From contig BDIU01000164.1 in NCBI GenBank assembly GCA_002118135.1, positions 1 to 64,000 of the forward strand: a DNA stretch of 64,000 nt. Direction: 5' to 3'. This document shows, piece after piece, positions 13,301 through 24,707 of the stretch (positions are counted from its first letter, which is position 1; the number at the start of each line of letters is the position of its first letter). Under the pieces are notes generated by a model. It had not been told where the DNA came from. It ran no database searches and saw nothing but the letters and a program-made list of their open reading frames with translations. Made by a program: the position numbers and the translations under genes. The stretch is from Trebouxia sp. TZW2008 (Eukaryota > Chlorophyta > Trebouxiophyceae > Trebouxiales > Trebouxiaceae).

Positions 13301-16300
13301 GCTGAGAATGCAGGTCCAGGTTTTGTCATGTTAGGCCACACCCAGGCTCAATTACATGCAGAACTCTGAAAAGTCCGCATGCCTTAAATGTGTTACAATT
13401 TGGCAGAGCTGAGCAAGACAGGTTTGATACACAAGCTTGTACACTTTACTGTAGTACAGCGCATAGTCTCAGCGCTGCTTGCTTGTCTGGCCATGAAGAC
13501 TTGAGACCTGAAACAAGCTTTTGGTTGGGGAACTCGTGCGGTCTCACTTGGTAGCAGCTCTCTGTTCTCAGTTGGTATTGGTTTGCGGTTTGAACCCAGG
13601 CTGGTTCAGCCACATGACTGTCCAACAATAAAGCATGTCAGTAACCTCCACAAGCTTTGTGTCCATGTGGAACTCAACAGAATCAATAACGACGACCATA
13701 CTCACTTCCCTTGCAGGTTCTACGTGAGACACCAGTAGTCATGAAGCATACCTGTAAGAGCATGAGGGCACAGCCTGGTGATAGGCCCTTGCACTATGCC
13801 CACTTTGGCTGACAAGCCCTTGAACAGCAGCTGTCCCGTGACAGGGTCATGCTGCTCGGTTGTAGGGGTCATGCTTAGCAATGCTTCACCCCAAGGCAGC
13901 CTAAAGCATCAGCACAGCAGCTGTCAGCTAAGACTGGTAGCGCAGAGCTGCTAAGCTTATATTGACAGGGTCATGTCTCTACTGCAGGCTCCATGCTTAG
14001 CAGTGCCTCACCCCAAGGTAGCCTACACCACCAACACAGCAGTCATAAGGTCAGAGGCTGACAGGCCCGCAAACAATAGCTGGCCTGAGACAGGGTCATG
14101 CTACTCTGTGATACGGGTCATGCTTAGCGATGCCTCACCCCATGGCAGCTCACAAGACCACCATGTCATTTGTGAGCTGTGAGCAGCAGCACAGCCAGTG
14201 AGACTTTACATCAACAGCACTGCACTGTTGGCCAACCATGGCAGCGCAGCGTTTCTGAGGTTGCATTTGCAGCAGAACTATTCTACCTTTCTGCCTCAAA
14301 GCAAAGCAGCCTGCATTGACAGCACACATTGCTTGGTCTCCATTGCTCACGTCGTACAGTGGCAGCATTGCAAGTTCAATGATGATGGTACTTGCTGCCT
14401 GTGAGGCAGTGAGCAGCTGGGAAACTATAAATACTTCGGCTTAGGTTGTGGGCGTGCAGATCAAACAGTCAAGCATGGCACTGCAAGATCTCACACAGAT
14501 CTTGCTGCTGGCACAAACCCAGCAGTGCTCAGCTCAACTTGTGTATATAGCTCTGGACTGCAGAAGCAAATAGCAGCGTGTCATGCATGTCTCCAGGAGC
14601 TAAGCCATGTCATGCATTCCACAAGAAGCTTGAAGCCTGTCATGCATTCCAGAAGCTTGAAGCATGACATGCAATTCAGAAGAAACATGGAGTATGCATT
14701 CACGAGCAGAGGGTGCATACTTGAGAAGAGCCAGCTGCAGGGTCACAGCCCACTCCAGGGCTGCCCTAGCGCTGCAGAAGGCCAGCAGGAAAGTGCCCTC
14801 CTTTTCTTGGCACTCGTAACCGTCAAACAGCAGCAGGGTCGTTCGCAAGCAAGACTTGAATCTGCCCAGAGCTATCAGGGCCAGCTGCTTATCAACGCTG
14901 GCAACCTCCTGCAATTGAGACCGCTGACAGTGAGATCAGCTGAAACTACAACAAGGCACTCATACCCATCAAACAGCAGCAGAATAGTGCGCAGGCAGAA
15001 TTTGAACCTCCCCAAGGCAATTAAAGGCCAGCTGCTTATCAACGCTGGCAACCTCCTGCAGTTGACAGACATGAGCTGATTCAGTGTGTTGTGTCTGTGT
15101 TGATCTGCAGGAAGGTGCAAATCCTCAACTTCTGCTTGTCACTGATGGGCGCCTCCAGCAGTCAACAACAGGTGAGATGTTTCAAAGTAAAAGCTTTTGG
15201 TGACAGTGTATACAGATCAATCCAAACAGTGAAGAGAGATTATGGCTCAGGCAGTGACACAGCAGCAAGGTGGTGCGCAGGCAGGACCTGAACCTCCCCA
15301 AGGCAATCAAGGCCAGCTGCTTATCAATGCTGGCCACCTCCTGCACTCGCAATCTTTTTCGGTCTGTCACTGGCAGAATGATCAAACAACAGTTCTTGTA
15401 AGACACAGCTTGGGCTGTTAAACAGCAGCAAGGTGGTGCAATCAGGACCAGCCGCTTGCAGTCAACACCATGTGGTCCACTTGCAGACCCTGTCTACAGA
15501 CTTTCAAGGAGGTGAGCAAAAGAATTTGCTGCACAACTAGCACGTCATGCAGATCAAGGCCAGCTGCCTGCTAGGCACGCTGCTTGCCGTTTATGGGCTC
15601 CCCGGGTTTTGCTTGAAGCACAGCATGATTGTCAAATGTGTATACACCAACACCTCCACGCTTGAAACCCATGTGTGAGCGAACCAGCAGCACAAAATAG
15701 CATCATGCTTCGTGACATGAGGGGACTTAGAACAACGAGACAAGGAGGATGTCTTGCATAGCATGCAAGCAAATGCGGAACAATGTGAAAGTTCACCTTG
15801 CAGCCTGATTCAGAAGCAAAGGCAAAGGTGACATCCGGCAAGTCCTGAGAGGAGCGCTGGGTGGTGACAGGCGACCCCCCCAGACCCAGGTGGGCTCCCA
15901 GGGGGTTGATCTTCTGGTGAGGGGTTACCTTGCCTGCAGCTTGAGCCCCAGGGGCATCAAAGAATGAGGGAGCAACCTGTATGCAGAGGTTGTGCATTGT
16001 CAACTTACACAAACGGAAAATTGTTGCATTACAAGGACCACCTCAGGGCACATCACACAGACGAGACCGCCTCATGTATGACAAATGACACCAGTCACAA
16101 ATCAGACGTACTGGCATGAGGCAAGGACTGTGATGACCAATATTCTCCAATATAAAGCATGCGATACACGCATACATTCAATGTGGCATGCAAGGACAAC
16201 CTACGCATGCAGCCTGACATCTTTGTCAGCATGTGTCCTGCTTTCTGCTCATAGTGCTAAGCAGCTGTCAAACAGCAGCGCAATGCAGATTGGAGGATCA

Positions 16301-18043
16301 TGGACATGCAGCGGATGAGTGCACAGCGCTGGGCTGCGAGGGGAGGGAAAGAGGCACAAGGGGGAAAGGAGCGAGGACAAAAGGGAAGAGGGGAGTGACA
16401 AAAGGGAAGGGGTGTAGGAGCTCAGCACAGCAGCAAAGATATAGGCTCACCTGGCTGGTCTGATCAAAGGGGGCAAAGAGGGCGGCCCTCTCCACCAGGG
16501 CTTCAGGCAGGATCTGCCTCACATGCTCCCCAGCAATACATGGCAGCGCAGCGTCATCAGCCGTATATGCCCTGTTACGGCACTCTGACAGCAGGTAACT
16601 GCCCATGTCTATGAGGATGCAGGCAGAGTGCTGCTGAGACGCCAAAGCGGTGGACTCTGAAGCTGCGTGGGCAGCTGATGACCTGCGGCGAAAGCTGGTG
16701 AAGAAGCTGCTGACCCCGCTTCTGGAAGTTTGGTGCTCTTCCATGCCCACTGCAGGAGAAATCAAAGAGGTCAGATCAATTGACTTGCCTGCTTGAAGAA
16801 GATAGGCATGTTCAACACACTGCTGAAGAGAGCATTGCGCAAAACAGACTGGCCGACTGAAGATGTCACTGTGAATGGTCTAACTATGTCAGACAGGAGA
16901 AGAGTACCAATCAAGCCTATATGCTTGAAGGACTACACTACATCAAGCCATTTCGGCCTGAGATTGGTGGGAATTTGGGGCTTGAGCTTCTGATGCCAGG
17001 GAAAAGGGCTCGCCCACGCAGGGATAGGGAAAACGAGGGCAGCAAAATGATGACTGACCAAAAAGATTTATCTTTTGGCAAGTGCTGGAACCTCCATTGC
17101 TGAAAAGCTGAAAACAAAGAACAGGGCAAGCGTCGAAGGAGGGCCCACAAAACAGAAATTGAGACAAGAAATCGCTGAGCATCAAGGTGTATCCCTGCAG
17201 ACAGCCTGTGGGCAGGCAGCAGAGCATTGCTGAGGCCTCTTATTCACTTGAAGGAAGCAAAGCATTCAGCACTTTAGTTTGAGAGCCTACGGACTAGAGG
17301 TTCAGAGGCGGTGAGACTGACCATCGAGATATATCTCTGTGGAGAGTCTGTGAGCAGGCAGCAGGTCAGTGCTGGACGCCCCCCTCTGCTTGAACGACAG
17401 CAAAACAGCAAGCTTTGGTGAAGGAGTGGAGGTGGAGGTGTTTGCAAGGAGCGGGCCAGAGTAGGGGTTGAGACGTGACTGACCATCAAGATGTATCTCT
17501 GTGGACAGTCTGTGGGCAGGCATCAGGTCAGTGCTGGAGCCACCCATCTGCTTGAAGGAGAACCAGGAGGACCGCTTCTGCTGCTGCAAGGCGGCTTTGC
17601 CGGCAGCTGACTTGGACATGCCACTGACAGCTTGCAGCAGGCCGTCTGTGCTGTGAGTGCTCTGTGCACTTGGGCTAGACGCCTGCAGTTGAAGCATTTG
17701 GGTGAGGTGTCTACTGTGTGTTTGCTGAACAAGATTAGAACCAATAACTGCCTGGAGAGGATGCAGCGTTGGCACCGGTGAGCTTTTGGCTGTGCCTGTG
17801 CTCAGAGTAATGTGGTGTCAGGAACATGAATGGGTTGTTGGTGGACCAACACCAGAAGGAGAAGAAGAAGAAGAGGAGAACAAATGTCAGACTCAAAGAA
17901 CAGCATGTGCGCCTCGCCTCAAATGTGTTGACCTAAATGCTTGCTGAAGAAAGACCAGAACAACAGGGCAAAACAGCATCACACCTGAGCTGGATGCAAA
18001 GGTGCAACTCCTACACCGCAATCCTCCAATTGAATCATGCAAT

Positions 18044-18080
<37 letters not shown>

Positions 18081-21000
18081 TCTGCAGCCAGACCTGCAAA
18101 CATTGATATCAAGCGCCCACCAAGGGCGTCTTGAAGGCTGGTCTGAAGTTCTCCGAGCTAATCTTACAGCACCATGAACAGCATCATCAGCAGCAGCATC
18201 AACAACAGCATCAATGGCAATGATGCCAGCAATGTTGTCTGGAGTCAGATCATGTCAGATCAGTGCAAAGTGACAGCATCGGCACCTACCAAGGGCTTAC
18301 TGAAGGCAGGTCTGAGGCCCTCAAAGCTAATCTTGGATCGGCTGCGCTCCAGACTGGACCTAGGGCACTGAAAGGTGAAGGCTGGCAGCTGAATCTCATG
18401 CAGCCGCCCTGCTGTATGCTGGGCAGTGGCATTGCTCAGCAGCACCTGCCCACCTGCTGGCAAGTGGGAGACTGCCTCTGTCAACTCAACCATCTCGCCT
18501 CTGTACTCCACCTGCTTGGTCACATTATGAACCTGCATAGGCAGATACTTTGCTGAGCCAATCACTGATGGAATGATGGTGGTTGCACTGCTCCCGCAGC
18601 CGACGTGCTGCGTGCTGTGCTGTGGCGTTGCTCAGCAGCACCTGCCCAACTGCTGGCAAGTGGGAGACTGCCTCTGTCAACTCAACCGTCTCTCCTCTGT
18701 ACTTCACCTGCTTGGTCACATTGTGGACCTGCACACGCAACTGTCATGCTGAGCAGACCAACCATGAGTGTGTCTAGAGGCAGCTAGCTGAATGCTGGAC
18801 CTTGTTGAACAGGACCTGTGCCTGCTGGCTGAGTAGGCTGGTAGAGAGCATCTGCCAGCTACACTCTAACTTTCTGATCCATGCCTGTGTAGTTACACGC
18901 TGCACCACATCCTGTGCACCACCATGGATGTGCTCAGCATTTAATTGGTCTGGGCAAGGGGATCAACACGAGGCCATGCTCTTAGAGAATTCGCTTGAAT
19001 GTTTGCACAAGCTTACACTCAAGGTAGGAATTCTTTAGCAGGGCATTGCTTGAGAAGCGCTGTGGATCAGTTATAGGACTCACAATGATCTCTTTGGGGA
19101 CGCCAGTATTGATAGCCATTCTGACCCCGAGCCCTCCTGAACAGCAGCTTGCCTTCAGGGCAGGTCTCCAGCCTAGCCTGAGGCTGTTGCACAAGGCTGC
19201 GCATAAACAGGCAAGAGGTGGCTTGCAAACGCAGTTTCATGACATGCAGACCGCTGACTTACAATGATCTCAGTAGGGACACCAGTGTTGATAGCCATCC
19301 TGACTCTGAGTCCCCGGAACAGCAGCTTGCCCTCAGGGCAGGTCTCAAGGCGGGCCTGAGGGTGGTTCAACAGCTCAAGGGGCCAGGGGGCCTCTAATAG
19401 GGCTAGCTGCACATGCAGGGCCCAGCCTATCGCATCCAAGGGCTCATGAAAAGCCACAATGAAAGCATCTCCTTCTGTGGTTACCTACAGCATTGGATGA
19501 GTGAAGTCAAGTATGTTGATATCGAAAACTGGTTGACATTGTGATTTCTATTAGGCTGGCAGGGCTAGCTGCATGTGCAGGGCCCAGCCTATGGCATTCA
19601 GACGCTCGTGAAAACGCCACGGCGAAAGTGTTTTTTCTTCAGTAGTCACCTGCAGTGGCAACAAGTGTATGTGAAGGCCTCAGCAATGAGGGTGTGTCAG
19701 CAGCTCAGGGGGTCTCCAGCAGGGCTAGCTGAACATGAAGGGCCCAGCCTGTCGCGTCCAGAGGCTCATGGAAAGCCACGACGAAGGCATCCCCTTTTGT
19801 GGTCACCTCAAGTCACATGAGCAGCATGTCAAGGGCTCGGACAGCAGCTGCGGGTGAAGCACTCAACAATAAGGGTGGGTCAGCAGCTCAGGGCGCCAGG
19901 GGCCCTCTAGTGGGCTAATTGCATGTGAAGGGCTCAGCCTATGGCGTCCAGAGGCTCATGAAAGGCCACAATGCAAGCGTCCCGTTCTGTAGTCACCTAC
20001 AATGGCAGCAGTCAGCTTGTTGGCATCATAGCTAAAACAGTTGAGCAGCAGAGACCGCAGGGTGAGGTCGTGCAAAGCACAAGCATGTGTCATAGCGTCA
20101 CAAAATTGCAGGCTGAAACAAAGGGGTCATCAGCAAGACGCTGACACTGCAGCCGGTGAGACTTCACAGAAGCAGCCCTGTTCAGGCCAAGCAATCAGTA
20201 GTAGGTCACGAGCGAGGCAGCTCACCTCATAGCCAAAATGATTGGGCAGAACGGATCGCAAAGTGTGGTCATGCAGTGCCAGAGCAGCGTTTGTGATGCG
20301 GCTGTTCAACGCAGCCTGCAGCTAGCGCTTGACCATGCTTCACCTCATGCCCAAAATACTTGAGCAGCTGAGACCAAAGGGTGTTGCCATGTCATGCAGA
20401 TGGCGTGAGCAGAAAAAGTTGTCCACCACCACTGAGCACCCCACAGATTCTCACCTCGTAGCCAAAGTACTTGGGTAGTAGAGACCGCAAGGTGTGGTCA
20501 TGCAGTGCCAGAGCAGCATTCATGATGCGGCTGTTCCACTCCCACAGGGCCGTGCTGCCCTCCACATCAGTCATGGCAATGCTCATGCCCTGATGGAACA
20601 CTTCCATACCCATGCCCTGTCGCTCCATCAATGTCCCAGGGGCATGCCTGCAGCAGCAGAACCGCTTTGTTAGTCTTCATGGTGCGGCTGCCTCACTCCC
20701 GCGGCGCCGTGCTGCCCTCCACATCAGTCATGGCAATGCTCCATCAGTGTCCCAGGGGCATGGCTGCAAAGACAGCAACAGATCATAAGCATCCTCCTCT
20801 GAAATACACTGCAGCTCACAAAGCAACAAGAAGAAGCAGGAGAAGGTGTCAATGCACAACAGTCATGGCGATGCTCATGCCCTGGTGGAAGAGCTCCATG
20901 CCCATGCCCTACTGGTCCATCAGTGTTCCAGGAGCATGCCTGGAGTGACACAGTTGTTGCATAGGCAGCCTTGTCAGCTAGAGGCTAAAGAACATCCTTG

Positions 21001-24000
21001 TGCTCTCAGCGCGGCTGTTGGACAGACAGCACATTGTTTGCAAAAGCAGCCCCAAGCTGCTGTCTTGAAAGACATACAGAAGCGCAATGTCACAGCGAGC
21101 CTCCTCAAGTACTGGTACAGGACATGTTTCAAGCCCAGACTGCAACAGCGTCAACCTCATTGTGGCAGGAAATTGTCAGAGGCAAGAAGATTGCATGCCA
21201 GCAGGTGCCTACCTGCGCTTGAGGCCATTGATACGCATCGTCTGCCACTCATTGATAAGGCGTTTCCTGTACATGAGGTACAGGCACAGCAGCACAATTG
21301 CCAGCAGAGCCACTGTGCCACAGGGAGCTGCAATAGCCCATATGGTTGATGAGTTGGTGCGGACGATGCACTCCATCTCAAACAAGCCTGCATGACACAA
21401 CAATGACTGAGGCATGGTCATGATTGCTGAGTAGGAACAGACAATGCATTGCATCTTGGATAAGCTTGCGTGACAATACCATTTGCTGATGTAGGTATGG
21501 TAAGAGCATAGCGCATGCTTTGGTAGGTCATGCTTTGAGGTCTCAGCTGAGGGCACTGTAGCTCATGCTTCAAATGCATAGCCTGCTTCAGACGCATGAC
21601 CAAGTTTGGCCACGTATTGCTTGAGCCGTCCATGGAGTCAGTCTAACTCAGAGACATACAGAAGCAATGCAGAGGCAGTTGAAATTAAGTTTGTGCGAGC
21701 CGGCTGGCAATGCCTAGTGTCTCATTTGTCATCAGGTGCATATGCTGCACCTTGCAGAACCTGTTTTGATGGAGCATGCGTGAGCTGCAGAGCCTGATAT
21801 CTGATATGTCAGGACATTCATGATGTGCAGTGCTTGATGTGTCAGGCAATGCAGGAGCTGCAGGGGCAACTACCTGATGCGTCAACAAAGTAGTTTGGGA
21901 CCAGAGGCGCGGTACAGGTACAGCCCTCATAGGAATACAGCAATGGCTCTGCTGCCACATAGTTGTAGAAGTATGCTGTGGTCAGGTTGGACTGGTTAGC
22001 AGGGCGCTGCAGCTGCATGGTGGGGCAGACTATACCAGGCTTATTGGCTGCAGTGCTGGTCTGATTGGGGTCTGACAAGAAAAGATTGGAGTAGCAGCTG
22101 CTGTTGTACACAGCTGCAGTACCGCCAGCAGCTGCATGACAAGCAGATTTAGTAAAAGGTGGTTGACGAGGAAAAGCATCTGAATTGCCTTAGCCATAGC
22201 CATATGCAGGGTTGCATCACGCAGCAACATATGGCTGCTGCTGAGTAGTGCACTGAGCAATTGCCCAGAATGGTCTAAGCCGCATGGGCGTGTCTAGCAG
22301 CTGTGCAGCCAGCGAGTCAATAGTGAGTGGCGAGAGACATGTCTTGATTGCCTAGCATGGCCTTGTGAAGCATGCTTTAGCTTGATCGCAGCGAAAATGC
22401 CTTGTGCTACATCAGACGAAGAGCAAGCAGCAGTGGGCAAAGCTGCACACAAGGGCAAGCGGCCCTGCAACAGCTGCAACAGTACAGCTCTTGGTAAGAG
22501 CAAGACAAAATCCTCACCATGCATCCTCTAAGAAGACTGCAGGAGCACATGTGTCAAGCAATGTCTGCAACATGAGCAACAGAGGCTTGCACACACATCA
22601 AGGCAATGCACAAGCAGGAGGGCAGGCACATACTTGGCTCTGCACACTTGTTCTGCAAGAAGGTGTCTTGAAGCTGCATGATGAGCATGTTGCTTGTGAT
22701 GGCAAAGGGCACATCCACAATCTGACCTGTGAGACCTGCCAACCAACCACAACAGGCATGATCAGCTGCCAGTGTGAAGAGCATCGCTAACAACTTGACA
22801 TTCGATCAAGCATTACAAACACTGACAGATGTTAGTTGGCCATTGTGCCTAATGACATTGTGTCGTGTCGGCCATTGTGCCTAATGAGATTGTACAGTAT
22901 CGCTGATGCGATTTTGCTCTTCTGTTGTTCCTGATGCATTTTTGCTGCTGCCGTACTGCTGCAACACGACACAGGTCTGTAGGAGATGCTATGCTTGCAG
23001 TCAAGATGTGTACACTGCGGCTGTCATTGTGCAAAGTGCGTGTTCTCAAGCATTGCGCAGCGGCATGGCCTGCTCAAGCAGCCGACCTGGATTGTGTGAA
23101 AGGAATATGATGGCCAGGTCTGGAAGCCCCGTGAAGACTGCAGATGGCAATGTGCCAGTCAGGTTTGCGGCTGCATTCAGCAAAACTATTGTCAGCTATC
23201 TGCTGGCCAATGCACGAATGTGCGGCTTGCATATGGCTGCAACATGTTTGCGCTTCTGGTGCAGCATGCTGTCGTGGTTTCCCGCCACCTAAGGTCTCAC
23301 TACATCAGTGTATAGTCTCCTGCAAGCTGCTGTTGCAGCATTGCCTGCAAGCCAAGTGGCTGACATAGCATAAAGGGATGAAGGCCTTGCAGAATGACGT
23401 TGCAAAGATTTTGCGGCAGGCAGCATGCTGCTGCTATACTGATACTGCAGCACAGCTACATGTATACTGCTTGCTTTCTGTCTGTTAGAGATGGCTGCAG
23501 ACCTGTGAGAGACAACTGACCAACTGACTGAAAGTCAGAGCAAGTTGGTAGCACGCTCTCTGAAGCTGTCAAGCAGCATGTCACACCCCACCAACGGCAG
23601 TAGCTGTAGTTCTCTGTGAACCATGGTACACTCAGCGTGAAGACATCCGTGAAAAGGGAGTAGTCCACCGCTGTGACACCTACAAGAAATCAGGATGTTC
23701 TGTGCTGAGGCCCTTTGTTGTGCTGCTCCTACTTTAGATCATGATTCGAGATAGGCAAGCTTACTGGTGGTGGACAGTGTGTCTTCATATGCTGACACCA
23801 TTTCCGCTGCTGCAGAATACTTGTATGCTGCATTCCAATAGTCTCCACCCAAGGCATTGTATATCTCTGTCAATGCTTCACGCTGTGCGGGAATGTCATT
23901 CTGTATCTGGTACACAGAGTTGATGACCAAATTTCCTGCCAAATCAGTGTGGGCAACGACACTGTTGGTAGCCGCTGAATACAGCCCAGCCGACACTGCT

Positions 24001-24114
24001 GCAGCGCCTGCAACACATGAGATGGTACTAAATGCTGCGTGCGCAATGCAAAACACCACACTCGGTCCTTGCCTCACCTGTAACCATGGACACAAGACAT
24101 AGTACAGCTTGCAT
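10343..24114 (-). CDS. Cyclase A: LRR-receptor class III adenylyl cyclase, C1-C2 in one chain
   Basis: Predicted type I membrane protein of 1351 aa with cytosolic cyclase activity (ATP to cAMP). Nineteen exons, 5' to 3': 24114-24078, 24007-23765, 23679-23503, 23170-23087, 22735-22634, 22131-21874, 21387-21213, 20647-20455, 19484-19263, 18532-18290, 17682-17484, 16749-16451, 15976-15797, 14908-14721, 13900-13752, 13092-13022, 12565-12382, 11708-11447, 11132-10343. They total 4056 nt, in phase throughout. Order: signal peptide; LRR-N-like block (CRWWGVTCC); one clear LRR; cysteine-bearing juxtamembrane exon; TM about 315-340; C1 with TDVEGSTALWE (Asp386) and TEGDAF (Asp429); C2 with FAFASE, EKEGTF (Lys840) and GRADYVGAPVSRASR (Asp920, Ser927, Arg931). 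The usual catalytic Asn of C2 is Ser927, so activity may be reduced. The C-terminal domain of about 130 aa matches cyclase B. Confidence 0.9.
11150..11232. repeat. Four short tandem repeats next to cyclase A last-exon acceptor
   Basis: A unit of about 23-25 bp around 'atatctgcatggcatgctg' repeats four times within the cyclase A intron just 5' (minus strand) of the last exon, with small differences between units. Confidence 0.75.
12841..13010. mobile_element. 170-bp mariner-like MITE, copy 1
   Basis: Non-autonomous DNA element flanked by TA on both sides (12839-12840 and 13011-13012). Ends are CAGTACTCTCTTTG and, on the other strand, CAGTAAACTCCCTTCG. Inside are several TGTAAGGACA blocks. It matches the reverse complement of 54797-54966 over its full and identical length. 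TA duplication and CAGT ends fit Tc1/mariner. It lies in a cyclase A intron, its edge 11 bp beyond the exon that ends at 13022. Confidence 0.85.
13970..14150 (-). repeat. Partial copies of a cyclase A C2 exon
   Basis: Blocks resembling the 13752-13900 exon start (gcctcaccccaaggtagcctac; tgcctcaccccatggcagctca) and its 'acagggtcatgctactc' section recur at about 13970-14030 and 14065-14150, upstream of the functional exon in transcription order. Confidence 0.7.
14955..15465 (-). repeat. Array of partial copies of the cyclase A C2 core exon
   Basis: The 5' part of exon 14721-14908 (EVASVDKQLALIALGRFKSC) is repeated at about 14955-15072 and 15270-15350, with a shorter remnant near 15390-15465. 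The copies nearest the functional exon keep cag|GAGGTTGCCAGCGTTGATAA-like starts, but none extends to the EKEGTF motif. Confidence 0.8.
17185..17420 (-). repeat. Two copies of a cyclase A linker-exon end
   Basis: The end of exon 17484-17682 (SSTDLMPAHRLSTEIHLDG) is repeated at about 17315-17420 (SSTDLLPAHRLSTEIYLDG, open) and, more weakly, at about 17185-17240. The nearer copy keeps the gatg|gtcagt-type donor. Confidence 0.8.
18045..18079. repeat. (CAG)n microsatellite
   Basis: Uninterrupted CAG run of about eleven and a half units. It lies in a cyclase A intron between exons 18532-18290 and 17682-17484, so it is not expected to encode polyglutamine in that gene. Confidence 0.95.
18595..18735 (-). 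repeat. Copy of cyclase A exon encoding the C1 end
   Basis: Near-duplicate of the 5' part of exon 18290-18532. It reads VHNVTKQVKYRGETVELTE then SHLPA.GQVLLSNATAQHA in minus frame, with few differences from the functional copy. It lies upstream in the preceding intron. Confidence 0.85.
19046..19998 (-). repeat. Array of copies of the cyclase A C1 EGDAF exon
   Basis: The functional exon is 19263-19484. Copies lie on both sides: about 19070-19190 (3' half: VRMAINTGVPKEII plus donor-like gtgagt) and, upstream, about 19561-19652, 19718-19807 and 19890-19998 (5' half around the EGDAF/HVQLAL coding block). None of the copies carries the complete exon. Confidence 0.8.
20030..20942 (-). repeat. Array of copies of the cyclase A C1 first-metal exon
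   Basis: The functional exon is 20455-20647. Copies of its 3' half (LPKYFGYE) are at about 20030-20086, 20221-20324 and 20338-20405. Copies of its 5' half (APGTLMERQGMGMEVFHQG, MTDVEGSTAL) are at about 20680-20763 and 20853-20942. The 20221-20324 copy keeps a GAG|gtgagc donor. Confidence 0.8.
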
Positions 24115-24707
24115 GCCTTGTTCCGTGCGCGTCTACTCGCTACCCAGCGCAGGCCAACGCGCTGACCAGCATCTCGCCCTCCCTGTATAGTTGCTCAGGG
24201 CATGCCTGCTTGTGCACGGTAAATGCTGAAATGCTTGATCACCGGGCAAGGGCGTCAGAAATCGCAAGTCAGCTCTGGACTTCGAATTCGCCAAATCTAG
24301 CTCATCTCTCAAAGCTTTTGGCTCAACATTTTTTGGTGGCTCAAAACTTCAGTCAGTCACGTGTCAAGCAAGCTGTACATTTGCACGTGATTGAGAAGGG
24401 CAAAATCAGTTTTCGTCGCTTTTGCTTTCGATCACCTCGATTTGACCTTGATCGCGTATGGCTGGCTCGCAAAATGAGCCACGATATTATGAGTCAGCAG
24501 TCGAGGTGCATCATGCGGTATGTCTGGCTTCGCAGGCTTTTCGCAGTGATGACAGCTTCTGCGGCAAGCTTCAGGCTTAAGGCCAGCCAGTACTGACTGC
24601 TACTCCGATACTGCTTCATACGACTGCATAGGAAGTCCTGCTGCTCAATCCAGCATGCTGTCAAGGTCAAGTCAGCAAGCGCGGCGTAAAGCACCCTAGC
24701 AGCGAAC
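24115..24707. promoter_or_regulatory. Shared divergent promoter of the two cyclase genes
   Basis: This 593-bp segment separates the start codons of cyclase A (24114, minus) and cyclase B (24708, plus). It contains no exon I can support. Two CACGTG boxes lie 20 bp apart at 24358-24363 and 24384-24389. CACGTG is a common bZIP/bHLH target in plants and algae; its use here is inference. No obvious TATA box faces either gene. Confidence 0.6.

Noticed and set aside
14525..15079. Plus-strand open frame of 184 codons
   Set aside because: It is the antisense of the cyclase A C2 exon and its copies; the minus strand has the recognisable protein and splice sites.
18045..18079. CAG run as a polyglutamine coding tract
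   Set aside because: It lies in an intron of the minus-strand cyclase A gene, and no supported plus-strand gene covers it.
10343..24114. Cyclase A as a pseudogene because of the many broken exon copies
   Set aside because: The broken copies are intronic; the 19 chosen exons join in phase from ATG to stop without frameshift or stop.
24210..24596. Plus-strand open frame of 128 codons between the cyclase genes
   Set aside because: No motif, no continuity with neighbouring exons, and it occupies the expected divergent promoter.
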